Assembly (NCBI GenBank): GCA_947095585.1
Contig: OX352761.1
Coordinates: 35,617,777-35,681,776, forward strand
Source of the DNA: Nephrocerus scutellatus
Lineage: Eukaryota; Arthropoda; Insecta; Diptera; Pipunculidae
Direction of reading: 5' to 3'
DNA length: 64,000 bases
Shown: piece after piece, positions 1 through 10,992 of the stretch
How positions within the stretch are numbered: the stretch's first letter is position 1
Layout: every line of letters begins with the position of its first letter
The notes under the pieces: generated by a model
Databases searched by the model: none
Seen by the model: the letters and a program-made list of their open reading frames with translations, nothing else
Told to the model about the DNA's origin: nothing
Translations under genes and position numbers: made by a program

Positions 1-9
1 CGTTGCGTT

Positions 10-620
10 TAAATTCGCAATTCGGAGCTATCAAAAAACAGAGACTTATCCTACTTCTTAAAGGAAATAAAAGCACCAGGCGAGCAATCATTATAAAGTC
101 CAATATGTATGCTGGACGCAACGGCCGAGATCTGAAAAATAATTATCAGGGGTAGGCTACAGAAAGCCTGGGAACAATCAGGAGATCAGCAAAGGCGCGC
201 ACATCAATTGAATTTGCTACAAAGTTGGTGCAAAAAAGCGATAAAAATAAAAGGTGGATGCGAAAAACTAAAAAAAATATTGTACACCGAAGATGGCCTA
301 AAAGAATATAAGGTTACAGGATGAGTTCCACAGCGGTCTGTGTGGACCTTTATTGTGGAGTCTCATATATACCGCCGGCACCAAATACCCGAAGGGGCGG
401 AGATTATCTAGTTTGCAAATGACTTTGCAGTAGTAGTAGTGGATAAACACACGGATAAAATAGCTGCAAAATGGAATGCAATAATTAGGATTATCCGGCA
501 GCAGCTGACGTAAATCTGATTCTAATGGGCAGAATTTCCAGTAGGAAAATAAGTGAAAGACAGTAATCTTTGAAGTTGGTAATTGTTCAATAATTTCTCA
601 TCCAATAATTACATACCTGG
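10..620 (+). pseudogene. Decayed reverse transcriptase fragment, R1/LOA-type non-LTR retrotransposon
   Basis: Broken RT readable only by switching frames. In order it shows LILLLKGNKS and PICMLDATAEI (finger region), a VPQRSV...GPLLWSLIY block (cognate of the conserved GVPQGSVLGPLLW motif) near 330-370, and FANDFAVVVV near 412-445, where the catalytic FADD box has become FAND. The same blocks in the same order occur in the better preserved R1-clade element at 32512-33813, which supports the assignment. At least two frameshifts and several stops are present, so it is inactive. The 5' part lies outside the window. The clade could equally be LOA or I. Confidence 0.6.
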
Positions 621-963
621 GATGGTAAATGATGGTTTCTATCATTATTGAACGTAGCTGAGCAGGGCTGAGTGAACCCTTAAGGTCTGATCAGACCTCT
701 TCAATGAGTATTATTGCGGCTAAGCGTATAAATTTTATTCTTTGCCCTACCTAATCGTTTAGATATTTGTGTTATGCTACAAAATGAAGAGTTAACTGCC
801 ATATACGGCGTCTCGAGCATGAGCGAAGGAATGAAAGAATAATAGTGCCGCAAAATTATGTGAATAAAGATAATATATGATGGATGATAAAACGAGAAGA
901 ATTAAAAAATTAAAGGTTCACATGCGGCGTATTGCAGAAGATTCCTAGCCTACACCATAAAGA

Positions 964-996
964 AAACATACATACATGCATACATACATAGTTCAC
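964..996. repeat. (CATA)n microsatellite
   Basis: Short imperfect CATA tetranucleotide run just upstream of the Jockey-A fragment. No gene is seen between about 620 and 1100. Confidence 0.7.
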
Positions 997-1111
997 TTTT
1001 ACAGATAGATATACGTGTTTCTTCTCGATTTAAATTTTTTAAAATATAAAAAAAAACATCTGGTAGTCAACCGCAACTACAAACCAGTAAAACACTATTT
1101 GCTTGTTTCTC

Positions 1112-1671
1112 TAAATGTACGTATTGGAATATATTCGCCCTAAACTTGAATACAACTGTATTGTCTGGGCAGGTGCCTCCAAGACCACATTGCATCCACT
1201 AGACCGATTTCAGAACCGCCCTTTTAAACTTTTTGTTGACGTAAATATCGCGAAAACAATCGAATCGCTTAAACAACATCGTAAGAATGTATCCTGTTAG
1301 ACACTGTTTTATCGCTTTTTTCACAAGCGGTGTTCAAAAGAAATATCCAGATGCATCCCGCCTATTCTCGAACCCATCCGTAATACCCGTGCCTCAACTC
1401 GAGCCCACGGGGCACCATTAAGCCTATCTTTGGATATACTAACCAATTCAGAGATTCCTTCTTTAGCCGCACAATAATGATGTGGAATTAATTGCGTGAT
1501 TCTGTGTTTCCGCATTTGTATGATCTGCAGTCATTTAAGATACGCGTGCATATACATCTCATCTTTTCCTCTCCCTAATTTCCTAACTCCCAGGCTGTGC
1601 TAAGCATAAGGGTGCAAATCTCTTTAGCGTGTGTACGTTATAAAAAATAAAAAAAAAAATATTAAAAAAAA
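1112..1671 (+). pseudogene. Jockey-A LINE, 3' fragment with A-rich tail
   Basis: Carries the C-terminal, post-RT region of a Jockey-like LINE. The blocks IRPKLEYNCIVWAGASKTTL, VNIAKTIESL and HRKNVSC match, in order, the copy at 39580-40100 (IRSKLEYNCHIWTDAPKT, ENIAKSIDSL, HRRNVSC). Homology continues in broken frames through the 'FFSRTTRMWNALPSSVFP' cognate near 1455-1515. The fragment ends in an A-rich tail at about 1641-1671, as expected for a retrotransposed 3' end. It is heavily 5'-truncated and inactive. Confidence 0.7.
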
Positions 1672-2489
1672 CTCTGTTTTTCAAATGCAATATAACAATA
1701 CGATAATTTTAAATTTCCTAATACACTCAACAACTTAAACTTAAAGGAAGTGAGCTATTTTTCGTACTTATAGCTAGTTAAAGTAATTGTTCTTTTAATG
1801 GAAAAATAATTATCGAATCTATTGTAAGACGAAATTGTTAATGGGTAACGTTCAGTCATTGCATACAATTGAGAAACAACGAATCCCACCTCCAGCCCAC
1901 TCAACTAAATAACACAATTCAATAGTTGCAAAACTAATGAATGTGAACTCAATTTAAACAAGCTTTGACTGATATCAAGGATGGCAAGATTTTACTCGTA
2001 TAGGCCTGAATGAAGAATACAGTTGTGCCTCATGTGTACTCGTATTTCTGTATATCAATTTCTTATGAAATATAGTTCACAAATTGAATACTTCGTCGTG
2101 CACATTGAACGCATACTGACATGCCAATTGGGTTCAATTTTTCGCCGCTCTCAATTGCCAATTGGGCTATTGGCATCGTTTGCTCATCTAAAAAGAAGTC
2201 TGATTGCTTGTAGTTTTACATTTAAGAAAATATGACGTATAAGGTATAATTAATCGAATTATGTTTTTCGATTATTCTTCTTATTCAGTTTTATGTATTA
2301 TTGTTAGTACAAGAACAATACTTGTAAAGAAAAAAAGGCTTGTTAAAAAATGCACCCACCCATCACGAATGTTCATTTTCATATTCAAACATCAACATTG
2401 AATGAAAGAAAAAAATAATAACAATCGTTTGGCAGGGAAGTCTATTTTCACCTCCTGCTGTGTACGTAGGAGTTTCATGCAAAAAGACG
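1672..2489. other. AT-rich intergenic stretch, nothing recognised
   Basis: No convincing coding frame, RNA gene or repeat end. The open frame at 2023-2235 has no recognisable domain and is probably chance. Confidence 0.5.
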
Positions 2490-2915
2490 TACTTTTGACT
2501 TTACATCAAGTAACTCTTGAGGATTCTAACCGCTACAAGGCTATTGTTGGTCATCTTTGAAAGAAAATTAAATGTTTAAGGTCAAACAATGTACATATTT
2601 TTAAATTCTTAAAACCATTACCGATATGAACGTCGTCAAAGTCAAAACAAATTTTTTTTTTAAATTTTATTTTGTATAAAATTAAGCATTTGTCAAAAAA
2701 ATTATCCGAGAGAATTTTTCGAAATAATCGCGTTTAAAGACTTGAAGTTTATAAAGGTAATGGTTTTAAGAAATTAAAAATATGAAGATTGTTTGCACTT
2801 TAAAATTTAATTTTTTTATAAAGAAGACAACAATGGCCTTGTAGCTAGAAGCGTTCAAGAGTTACAGGGTGTGAAGTGATGTAATTTCAAAAGCACGGTT
2901 CTGCGCATTAAAACA
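2490..2915. repeat. Foldback element with inverted arms of about 120 bp
   Basis: The arm at about 2490-2625 is matched by the reverse complement of about 2757-2915. The best block is TTCTTAAAACCATTACC (2609-2625) against GGTAATGGTTTTAAGAA (2757-2773). Homology continues outward through blocks such as CTACAAGGC[C/T]ATTGTTG and the CATCAAGTAACTCTTGA region. The loop is about 130 bp. The arms are roughly 75-80% alike by eye and the element has no coding capacity. It could be a foldback or MITE-type DNA element. Confidence 0.65.
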
Positions 2916-2935
2916 GTACGTACATCGCATGGAGT

Positions 2936-3512
2936 AAAAAATAACCCATAAAAATTGAAGTTTTTCGTGTAAATTCTCTAATCGGGGGATACACAACGTG
3001 CAAAGTTTGAATAAAATTGCTTAGGAGCCCCCTATTCCGATCCGATTTTTTTAACAAATTGTGTTTCCACATGTGTATATAACTTGAAGAAAATCGGGTA
3101 AATTTTTTAAAATTTTGTATGGGTCCTTCCGACACCGGTAACTCGATAACTCCAAAATTTTTACAAAAAGTGTTGTTCATCGGACATACACACGTGCATA
3201 TAAAATTTGAAGAAAATCGAAAATTTTTTTTTAGAAAATTTGTATGGGTGGCCCCGGCCCCTTGCACGATCACTTCCAAATGTTTTAAAAAAAGTGTTTT
3301 CCATTGGAGATACACATGTGTATAAAATTTTAAGAAAGTCGGGTACTTTTTGTAAAATATTTGTATGGGAGCCCCCAACCCCGCGGCCCGAGGGGCTCCA
3401 AATTTTAATAGAAAGTGTTATCATGGGAGATACACATGTGTGCAAAATTTTAATAAAATCGGGCTTTAGGAAGCGGGCCAGCCAGCCACGGGCAAGTGAA
3501 GTTAAAAATAGA
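2936..3512 (+). mobile_element. Element X, copy 1
   Basis: Begins with the constant left end (AACCCATAAAAATTGAAG, then GTAAATTCTCTAATCG) and continues with about four tandem units. Each unit contains the phrases 'gagatacacatgtgtataaaat', 'gaagaaaatcggg', 'aaaatttgtatggg' and a GC-rich 'gcccc..gacc'. It ends with the tail block (gggctttaggaag, ccagccagccacgggcaagtgaagtt). Open frames run through the units on both strands but change peptide between copies, so they are not annotated as genes. The terminal AATATAGAGAATTT motif is degraded here. Confidence 0.75.
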
Positions 3513-3825
3513 CCCCACCCCTCACATACGATTTTTTTCGCGAAAATAACCAAGGAACTACATCTTTAAATATTTGCCACCTAAACGGATACACCCTGTA
3601 TTTTAATGCATGACTAGTTCCTATATGGGGCAATAAATTTGATTTGATAATTAAATAATTCAAAAAGAACAAAACGATAATTTTTCCACATACGGAATAT
3701 ACTTAAACCATAATCAACGTGTTAATGGTAAAACTCTCAAATAGCTAAGAAAAGGCCAAAAACAATTAACGGTAGCTCATATAAGGTAATTGGTACGGAC
3801 GGTATGTGACACACAAACACATGAA

Positions 3826-4255
3826 TTAAAAAACAACGCACAAAAATTAAAATCTTTTATGTTAATTCTATAATAAGCGAAATATGCTCCTAAAAGTAAT
3901 CCACTAAAATGCTGAAAAATAAAAACACATGTGAAGCACTGCGTGCTTTTGTGGTTCAAATCGTATGGCAGCTGCACACAGTTATTATAGTATGGTATGA
4001 TCTGATGCCACTATATGGCATGATTGATAAAAATTGTGTATGGGAGCCCCGGTGGATTTTTTTTAAAAACTCATTCCATATAGCGGCACAGGGCACGCAA
4101 TACTATAATGACTTCGTGCGCTGTGTGCAGCTCTGCTTTACGATTTGGCGGGATGTTTTTATTTTTAACCATAAAAGCACGTAGTAGTTCCACATATTTT
4201 TTCCAACCAATTACAGAATTTATATGAAAAATTTTAATTTGTATGGGTTGCTTTT
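3826..4255. mobile_element. Element X, copy 2, head-to-head (foldback) form
   Basis: Opens with a left end (AAAAACAACGCACAAAAATT, 3826 onward) and a head module shared with 22270-22330 (GAAAAATAAAAACACATG, GAAGCACTGC). It closes at 4205-4255 with the reverse complement of another left end (AATTTGTATGGGTTGC). Both termini are therefore of the left type. The intervening 'tgtatgggagccccgg' belongs to the tandem unit. No genes. Confidence 0.6.
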
Positions 4256-4790
4256 TTTTATTTAAATTTATTTATTAACTAAACTTATTAACCTACGTGG
4301 GCTTACACTTTTTTCAATATTTTTTTTTTTAGATCTAACATTTTTCTTTTGTATTTATTTCTACAATTCAATATTTGTTAGAATTATAAAGAACAAAAAT
4401 TTGATAAAATTTTTTGCGTTATTTCTTATAAGATAAAAACACTTAAACTAATTAAAATACGTAACTAGTAAATGTAAAAAAAAATCGTTTTTCGGGTGCA
4501 AACTTTTATGTATACATCGACACACGCTACACAGTCCTTTATTACGTGGTAATAATAATCAACAAAATATGTTTTTGAGGTCGGACCTATTTTAAAGTAT
4601 TTTCTTTTTTCCACGCATCACACGCGCCACAAGCGACTCGGCAAACGCGTCACACGCTGGATATAAAAGTTGGTCACTGATATTGAGTTGCTCAAAAAAT
4701 GTCAACCCATCACACGCTCCACGCGCGTAATATAAAAAAAATGCCACACTCCAGTCAAGCCACCAGTATTTCGTTATATCTTTACGCCTC
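4256..4790. other. AT-rich stretch, nothing recognised
   Basis: Low-complexity T-rich sequence, then a patch with repeated 'cacacgc' and 'gcgtcac' words at 4610-4730. No gene or known repeat is seen. Confidence 0.5.
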
Positions 4791-4793
4791 TTC

Positions 4794-5215
4794 TTAACCA
4801 GGTTTCAGACACGCTACGACAGTATCTCCAGATATCATTTCCAGCCCCATTGAGCAACAAGGCTTGCCCGATTCTTTTGTAAGAGGCCCTTTAGCAATAT
4901 GGTATATTACAGGTACGTTGCATGAATCTGACAAGTAACCTAATGCGTCCACAGGTGGTATGAATCTACACTCCAATGTATTTCTAAAATTCAAAGGGTT
5001 GGGATTAAATGCTCCGGAAATTAAGTAATTTTCAAGCGAAATGGTTCCATGTAATATCAAGAATTACATTATCCAGACATACTCCGAAAGCATCCAGGAG
5101 TTCTTTGTTCATAATGCCTTTATTCAGAATGTTCGCTTTTTTACATATGCATAAACGCTGACATTTCCTATCGAAGGATCGAACTTTTCCCATATATGAT
5201 GGGCTGATGTTCTGA
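4794..5215 (-). pseudogene. Unrecognised decayed coding segment
   Basis: Two adjoining open stretches on the minus strand in different frames: about 5215-5040 and 5060-4794 (88 codons, with words such as RFIPPVDALGYLSDS and GPLTKESGKPCCSMG). Their composition is protein-like (Cys, Pro and Gly-containing, not AT-driven), which suggests a broken gene of a mobile element or host, but no family was recognised. No start, splice sites or zinc-binding pattern can be defended. It may also be chance. Confidence 0.25.
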
Positions 5216-5497
5216 CTGGTGGAAGTGCGATCAAACCTCCACGTGGTGGCCGCCGGCTAGTAAAAGTAAGGTTGGCGCATGGCTAATAACCTCACCCGTA
5301 AAGAACTTTATTACGGAAACTAAAATCTGCCTCGGATACACTGATGAACGACGACGACCACGGCAACGAAAGCGGCTAAACGATTTAAGATTTTTCTCAT
5401 GAAAATTACGCTCATTGTATAGCGCTCGAGTTGCACAATACCTAGCCCATAACCTGTCCAAATATAATGCTGACATAACAGCAATCCAGGATATGCT

Positions 5498-6117
5498 GTG
5501 GATGATGAACGACTGAAGAACTACGACGACCACGGCAACGGAAAAGTACGCTCATTGTATAGCGCCCATACACTGTCCAAATATAATGCTGACATAGCAG
5601 CAATCCAGGATATGCGGTGGACGGGGAATGGTGTCTTACAAAAATCAGAATATGACATATATTACAGCTGTCAAGCAAGACATCATGTGCTCGGGGGTGG
5701 GGTTTCAAGTCACCAAAAGAACGAAACGCACCTACAGAGAATTCCCCAAATGATGAAAAGGAAGAATTCTTTAAATCAGTCGAACTGGAACTCCATGTTT
5801 GCCCTCAGTATGATGTAAAAATCATTCTGGGGGATATGAATGCTAAAATAGGTAGGGAGCGCGTATTCAGGCAGTACATTGGCACCCATAGCTTACACGA
5901 GAACACTAATGACAATGGAAAAAAAGTCACAGAGATGGCAGCAAGCAATGACTTTGTCGTAGCGAGAACAAGGTTTGCGCGTAAAAATATCGACAAAGCC
6001 ACCTGGGTATCTCCTGATGGAGCCACCAGCATCCAGATAGATTACTTATTAATAGACCGCCACCAAAACCCGAACCTGATGACGGTACGAACGTACCGAG
6101 TTGCCAACGTAGACTAG
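5498..6117 (+). pseudogene. RTE endonuclease domain (broken)
   Basis: Nicks target DNA in active elements. The first part reads LYSAHTLSKYNADIAAIQDM then RWTGNGVLQKSEYDIYYS, the usual N-terminal half of RTE endonuclease. After a frameshift near 5700-5820 it continues with IILGDMNAKIGRE (the conserved GDxNA catalytic block), NGKKVTEMAASNDFVV, RKNIDKATWVSPDG and IQIDYLLIDRH. It is split into at least two frames and lacks the SDH-type end. The match to RTE 'craniofacial development protein 2-like' proteins is from memory of the family, not from a search. Confidence 0.7.
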
Positions 6118-6289
6118 GACCACTATATTGGTGGTATAGTTCTCCGAGAACGGATTGCATCATCACAAAAGACTGCATCCGCGAATCAGACTCGAGTCAA
6201 CCCGGCTGCCATTCGCAACGAAGAGACCAGAAATAACTACGGTCAAGCGATAGGAATTGCCCTAAATGCAGGGAGAGTAAGTCCTGGGG

Positions 6290-7480
6290 CGCCGAGATGG
6301 CGAACGTAGAAGAGAAATGGACACGCCTTAAGAATACTGTCATTAGTACTACTGACTACATCTTAGGCAGTAGTCGTAGAGAATGAGTCGTAGAATGTTG
6401 CGTTCCGAGCAATGCAACAATATCATAGAACGCGGGCACGTGAAGATGAATAAAAAGAGCTCAGAAGAAATGAAAAAACGGTTCACCGGTTAAGGAAAGC
6501 AGCCTACCCAAGAATCCGCGGTATGACGCAATTTACACCGCGTTGCACATACTGCAAAGACAAAGAGGGTAAATCTGATCGCCAATCTCATCATAGAGTG
6601 ATGGTAAGATCACTTTCATGAATTCCTAAATGGCCAAATAACTTAGGAATTGGAGGCTCCACCAATGAACGAAGAACACACTATACTGCCGCCACCAAGC
6701 ATAGACGAAGTAAGCAGAACGATAAATCGGCGCAAAAATAATAAGGCCCCGTGATCAGATGGTAGCCCAGCGAAGCTTATTATAACAGCAGGTCCCGCAA
6801 TACACCAAGCAATTCATGAACTAATAGTGCAAGTGTGGGAGAAAGAAGCGGTGCCAGAAGACTGGCGAAAAGGCATCCTGTACCCCATACATAAGAAAGG
6901 AGATACCACAACATGCAGCAATTATCGTGGTATAACGTTGTTAAGTACCGCGTATAAGATTTTCTCCTCTATCCTTCAAGACAGGATAGTCCCATACGCT
7001 AAAGTCATCATTGGTCCATACCAGTGTGGCTTCATACCAGGCATATCCTTGAATTATCTCGGGTAAACTAGCAGACAATAACAACATGGAACCAGAAATA
7101 CGCGCACAGTTGCTCAAAACAAACAAAGCCTAGTTTATTTTGTCAAGACTCTTCAAATCATGGAATTTAACCATAACATCCAAGCTACTGGTTATAAGAT
7201 AATGGTCATACCAGTACTTACATATGGATCCGAGACGAGTGCTTAGCAAAAAGCATTCTGACCTCTTAGCCGCGTTCGAGAGAAAAGTCTTACGGAGAAA
7301 TTTTGGCCCCGTATATGAGGAAGAAAGATTCTGGAGACTATTAAGAAGAGAATTAAGCTCGGCTCGGCTCCGGTGGGCAGGACACCTAGCTCGCATTACT
7401 GCAGAGGATCCTGCTCGGAAAGTCCTTTGCGGTAGGATTTATGGAACACGGTAGCGAAGCCGGCCAAACCTATGCCGGAA
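6290..7480 (+). pseudogene. RTE reverse transcriptase and C-terminal tail (broken)
   Basis: Shows NNKAP*SDGSPAKLI near 6735-6785 (NNKAPGxDGIPAEL motif with an internal stop). Then at 6827-7066 it reads EDWRKGILYPIHKKGDTT, NYRGITLLSTAYKIFSSIL and YQCGFIPGIS. The palm with the catalytic aspartates is absent: after about 7075 the sequence jumps to the downstream YGSET / AFERKVLRRNFGP / RLRWAGHLARITAEDPARKV region (7225-7454). It is therefore a deleted, inactive RT. Confidence 0.7.
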
Positions 7481-7802
7481 GGATGGCGTAGACCAGGACG
7501 TCCGGAGTTTAGGGTTTAGAGTTTAGTGCCAAACTGGATGACATCAGCTCGAAATAGGGACAGGTGGAAAGATTTTTTGTGTGAAGCAAGGACCGGACAC
7601 CAGTTTTAGAGCCAAATATGATGATGATGATGTTCCACCATATTGGACACGCGTACATAGCCTGGTAGCAAACAATCTTCACATCACTTCTCAGGTATCG
7701 TGTAAGGAAAAGCTTTTTGTATGCGTGTGCATACAATATGATGTCGTAACTTCGATATTTGGAATGTTATCTAAACCTGTCGAGACTTTATTGTTAAGCT
7801 TT

Positions 7803-7958
7803 CCTAAATTTACAGTCCGATCACTTCCAAATTTGAATAGAATGTGTTGTCACACATGTATGCAAAGTTTGGATAAAATCGGAAGTGAGTTAAAAATATT
7901 CCACTAGCCAGCCAACCACAGACAACTGGGCACGCGATCTTAATATAGAGAATTTAAT
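7803..7958 (+). mobile_element. Element X, copy 3 (tail only)
   Basis: One partial unit (gatcacttccaaattt, cacacatgtatgcaaagtttg), then the tail block (ccagccaaccaca) and the right end TTAATATAGAGAATTTAATA. It is 5'-truncated and lies between the RTE and a Jockey-A fragment. Confidence 0.65.
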
Positions 7959-7961
7959 AAG

Positions 7962-8330
7962 AGGAGATATCTATGAGCTTGTGTTTGGAATGCCTGTGAA
8001 TCATAGCGATGTGGAAAACAGAGCTTGACAAAGCATTCCACATGTGTGGTGTACGGCTGAAGAACGAATCTCTGAACTTAACTGTACGTTCCAAGATGGG
8101 CTTGAGGGTAAGCTGATGAGTATTTAGAGCGCCATGTGTAATACGGTTTAATTTATGGGGAGGTGGCATGCAACTGACTATTTCTCTTAAGCACCGCTGG
8201 CGGTAGTAGCGGTGAACAGTGAGAAGCAGAAAACGTAGCGAACCTATTGACTTCTTAATGTTTTCGTCACCGAAAAGTTAAATCGCTCGGTTCAGAATTA
8301 TATCTAGCAGATCCCAGTTTGGAAAAACAC
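7962..8330 (-). pseudogene. Jockey-A LINE, 3' fragment
   Basis: On the minus strand the C-terminal tail of the Jockey-A ORF is readable: KLNRITHGALNTHQLTLKPI, TVKFRDSFFSRTPHMWNALS and the HRHSKHKLIDIS end. These match the copy at 39840-40030. Broken homology continues upstream to about 8330. It is 5'-truncated with stops in the upstream part. Confidence 0.7.
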
Positions 8331-8334
8331 CTGT

Positions 8335-8975
8335 TCAGAACAAATAGGGAAATACCGTCTGGCCAGCGGGTTTATGTGTTTTGAAATCTTTAAAACTCTA
8401 GGAACTGCACGAGTACGAACGTAAATCTGTCCCATAGTGTTCAATAATCAGAGGTACAGGGGGCAGTTATGTCGCAGCCCATTATACAAATAAACGGACC
8501 CTTGTTTATATTGTTTAAATTAATGTCAGTTGTTAATTTCTCAGTTTTTGTTTAAAAGTTTGAGAATCAATGAAATTAAAGTTTGAGAATAACTGAAGCC
8601 ATTATGGTTTGTCTGTTAAATGTTTGAGAATAACTAAATTGGTGTACTGATAAGATTCCATCAGAGTTTTAGAATCACAATAGTGCGTGCGTTAATGATA
8701 TGGGCAATTAAGTAATATATTAGGGGATAGTACATATAGTACATATATAGTGAGTGTTTTAACCTGGAATTTTTAAGTATTTGGAGAGAGAAGCATACCA
8801 CAAAAAAAGTTGATATTTGGTTACACTCGCCCCTGAAACACTGATCATTGCGTTTCAAATTTGGATAACTAGATCAGATTATAAATGAAACGCAATTTTA
8901 AATCCTCCAAGAAGTGCTTTTTGTTCGGCGGAAATATGCTTACTGTTCCTTCTACACATCAGTAAAGCAGTCTAA
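8335..8975. other. Mostly unassigned; short RT motif scrap on the minus strand
   Basis: At 8355-8385 the minus strand contains a 'PAGQTVFP'-like relic of the DGPDGIP RT motif, comparable to 24575-24600, so a LINE scrap is likely. The rest (8400-8975) is AT-rich with a repeated 'aagtttgagaataactga' phrase at 8555-8640 and no gene. Confidence 0.4.
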
Positions 8976-10171
8976 TAAAAACAGCCCATAAAAATTGTTC
9001 ATGTAAATTCTCTAAAAGGAGATACATATGAGTGGAATGTTTGAACCGGGTTAATTTGGAAAAAATTAATATTAGAGCCCCTTTTTTACAAAAACTGTTG
9101 TTACGGGAGATACACACATGTGTTAAAAATTTGTATGGGAGCCCCCGACCTTGGGCCCGATCACTTCCAAATTTGTCATCGAAAATACACTTGTGTTGAA
9201 AATTTGATGAAAATCGGGTTATTTTTCAAAAAATTTATACGAGCTTCAGGGCCTGGTCACTCCAAAAATTGTACAAAAACTTTTGTCCATTGGAGATACA
9301 CATATGTTTAAAATTTGAAGAAATCGGGCTAATTTTAAAAAAAATGTATGGGCCCTCTGGGGCCTCAGGGCTCGTTCACTCCAAAAATTTTAAGAAAGTT
9401 TTGTCCATCGGAGATACCCATTTGTTTAAACTGTGAAGAAAATCGGGCTAATTTAAAAAAAAAATGATATGGGCAACCCTAGAGCCTCAGGGCGCGTTTA
9501 CTCCAAAAAAAATTTACAAACAGTTTTGTGCCTCGGTGTTTAAAATTTGGAGAAATCGGACTAATTTTTGATATTTTTTTTGGGCACGCCTCGGGCCTCA
9601 GGGGGGAGATTCACATGTGTTTAAAATGTAAAGAAAATCGGCCTAATTTTTAAAAAATTTATATGGGCACCACTCGGTCTCAGGGCCCGTTCACTCAAAA
9701 AATTTTACAAAAAGTTTTGTCCATCGGAGATACACATGTGTATAAAATTTGAAGAAAATCGGGTTAACTTTTTATAAAAAATATGTATGCGGCCTCACGA
9801 CCCTGGGACCCGGAGTCTCCAAAATTTATACAAAAAGTGTTGTCCATCGGAGATACACATGCATATAAAATTAAAAGAAATTCGAGTTATTTTTTTTTTA
9901 ATTTTGTATGGGGCCTCACGCCCCCGGGGCACAGAGTCTCCAACATTTTTAAAAAAGTGTTGTCCATCGGAGATACACATGTATATAAAATTTGAAGAAA
10001 ATCGGGTTAATTTTTTAAAAAAAATTGTATGGGGCCTCACGACCCCGGGTCTCCAACATTTCTACAAAAAGTGTTGTCCATCGGAGATATGTAATGGATA
10101 TAAAATTTGAAGAAAATCGGGTAAATTTTGTAAAATATTTTTTTAGAAAGGAGATATGCATGTGTGCAAAG
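8976..10171 (+). mobile_element. Element X, copy 4 (long array; continues at 16636)
   Basis: Left end at 8976 (CAGCCCATAAAAATTGTTC, GTAAATTCTCTAA) followed by about nine tandem units. The 'ccatcgg' landmark recurs at 9287, 9405, 9721, 9844, 9964 and 10078, giving spacings of 114-123 bp where units are complete. Units vary in the GC-rich core and some are shortened (9520-9610). The element is cut at 10171 by Gypsy-1, and its continuation is found on the other side at 16636-16679. Confidence 0.8.
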
Positions 10172-10978
10172 TGTTACGCACAGTCCCCGTGCTTTCCCGT
10201 AGGAGAAGAGGGAGTGTGCGGGCGCGTTGAATATTAATTAAAAACACAAGTTTAAGTTTATAGAGATTATTATAGACACTTTATTTGTAGTTATAGGTTT
10301 TGTGTGTTTAAGTCAACTGCCGCCTAGTGTTTAACGTGTATCGTGTCTATAATTCAACTGCCGCCTAGTGTTTAACGTGTATCGTGTCTATAATTCAACT
10401 GCCGCCTTTAGTAATCGTAGCAGTGGTCTTTTATAATATTTTGGATGGATCGACCAACCAATATGATTGGTTGGTTGCGATCCACCAATGGAACGACAGG
10501 ATCGTATGCATGAACAAAGGTTCAATACACAAATACAAGTGCCAGCATATATTCGTAGCACACAGTCGACCTGCGACATTTATGTCCCTTCTGCAGTCGA
10601 GCCACTTGACGGTCGCCTTAGAATTGCCCTCCTGCTGATATTACTATTTCGTAATATCTGCATTTACACTAACTGTTTCTTAGTATCGTATCGGCATTTG
10701 TGAGCTGCGTGATGTCTTTGAAACTCGAGATGCATAAAGGATCGCAGTGCCTTTATCGTATCTCGATCTGTTTCTTATTACAATTTTAAGCCATTCGTAC
10801 GTTCTCTGCAGATTAGTGGTGGATGTGAATTCAGAAATTCGGTACACGAATGTACCGGCAATGTGACAGGCTGTGCCGATCATAAAATAGGTAATTTATT
10901 GAAAGCAGATGTGGAAGCTAGAGTGAAGCAAGACTGTGTGTGTGGTCAGGGGTGTAATGGTTGTGCCGATCACAACAT
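10172..10978 (-). repeat. Gypsy-1 3' LTR (807 bp)
   Basis: Near-identical to 16022-16635 over shared parts. It contains about two and a half copies of a 41-bp tandem unit (caactgccgcctagtgttt...) at 10314-10410. It is about 190 bp longer than the other LTR because of a segment at about 10715-10918 that is absent there. It also has 4 extra bases near 10213. LTRs should be identical at insertion, so the indel arose afterwards or the 3' LTR was altered. Confidence 0.9.
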
Positions 10979-10992
10979 CCCTTCCCCCTACG

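Larger units (their letters stand above)
5340..7635 (+). mobile_element. RTE-clade non-LTR retrotransposon, decayed
   Basis: Single-ORF RTE-type element. It has an apurinic-type endonuclease, RT motifs, and the RTE C-terminal tail (YGSET..., FERKVLRRNFGP, RLRWAGHLARI, GRPE...RW). It ends in a short (ATG)n run at about 7617-7633, typical of RTE 3' ends, which lack poly-A. The 5' section is partly duplicated (5343-5500 resembles 5503-5620). The central RT palm with the YADD box is missing. The element is inactive. Confidence 0.75.

Noticed and set aside
2908..3569. Overlapping open frames on both strands of the X array (up to 156 codons)
   Set aside because: They run through tandem non-coding units, overlap each other in several frames, and differ between copies. 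There is no domain and no conserved start.
10384..10703. Frames repeated in both Gypsy-1 LTRs (84 and 78 codons)
   Set aside because: They recur only because the LTR recurs. No known LTR-encoded protein matches and they overlap in three frames.
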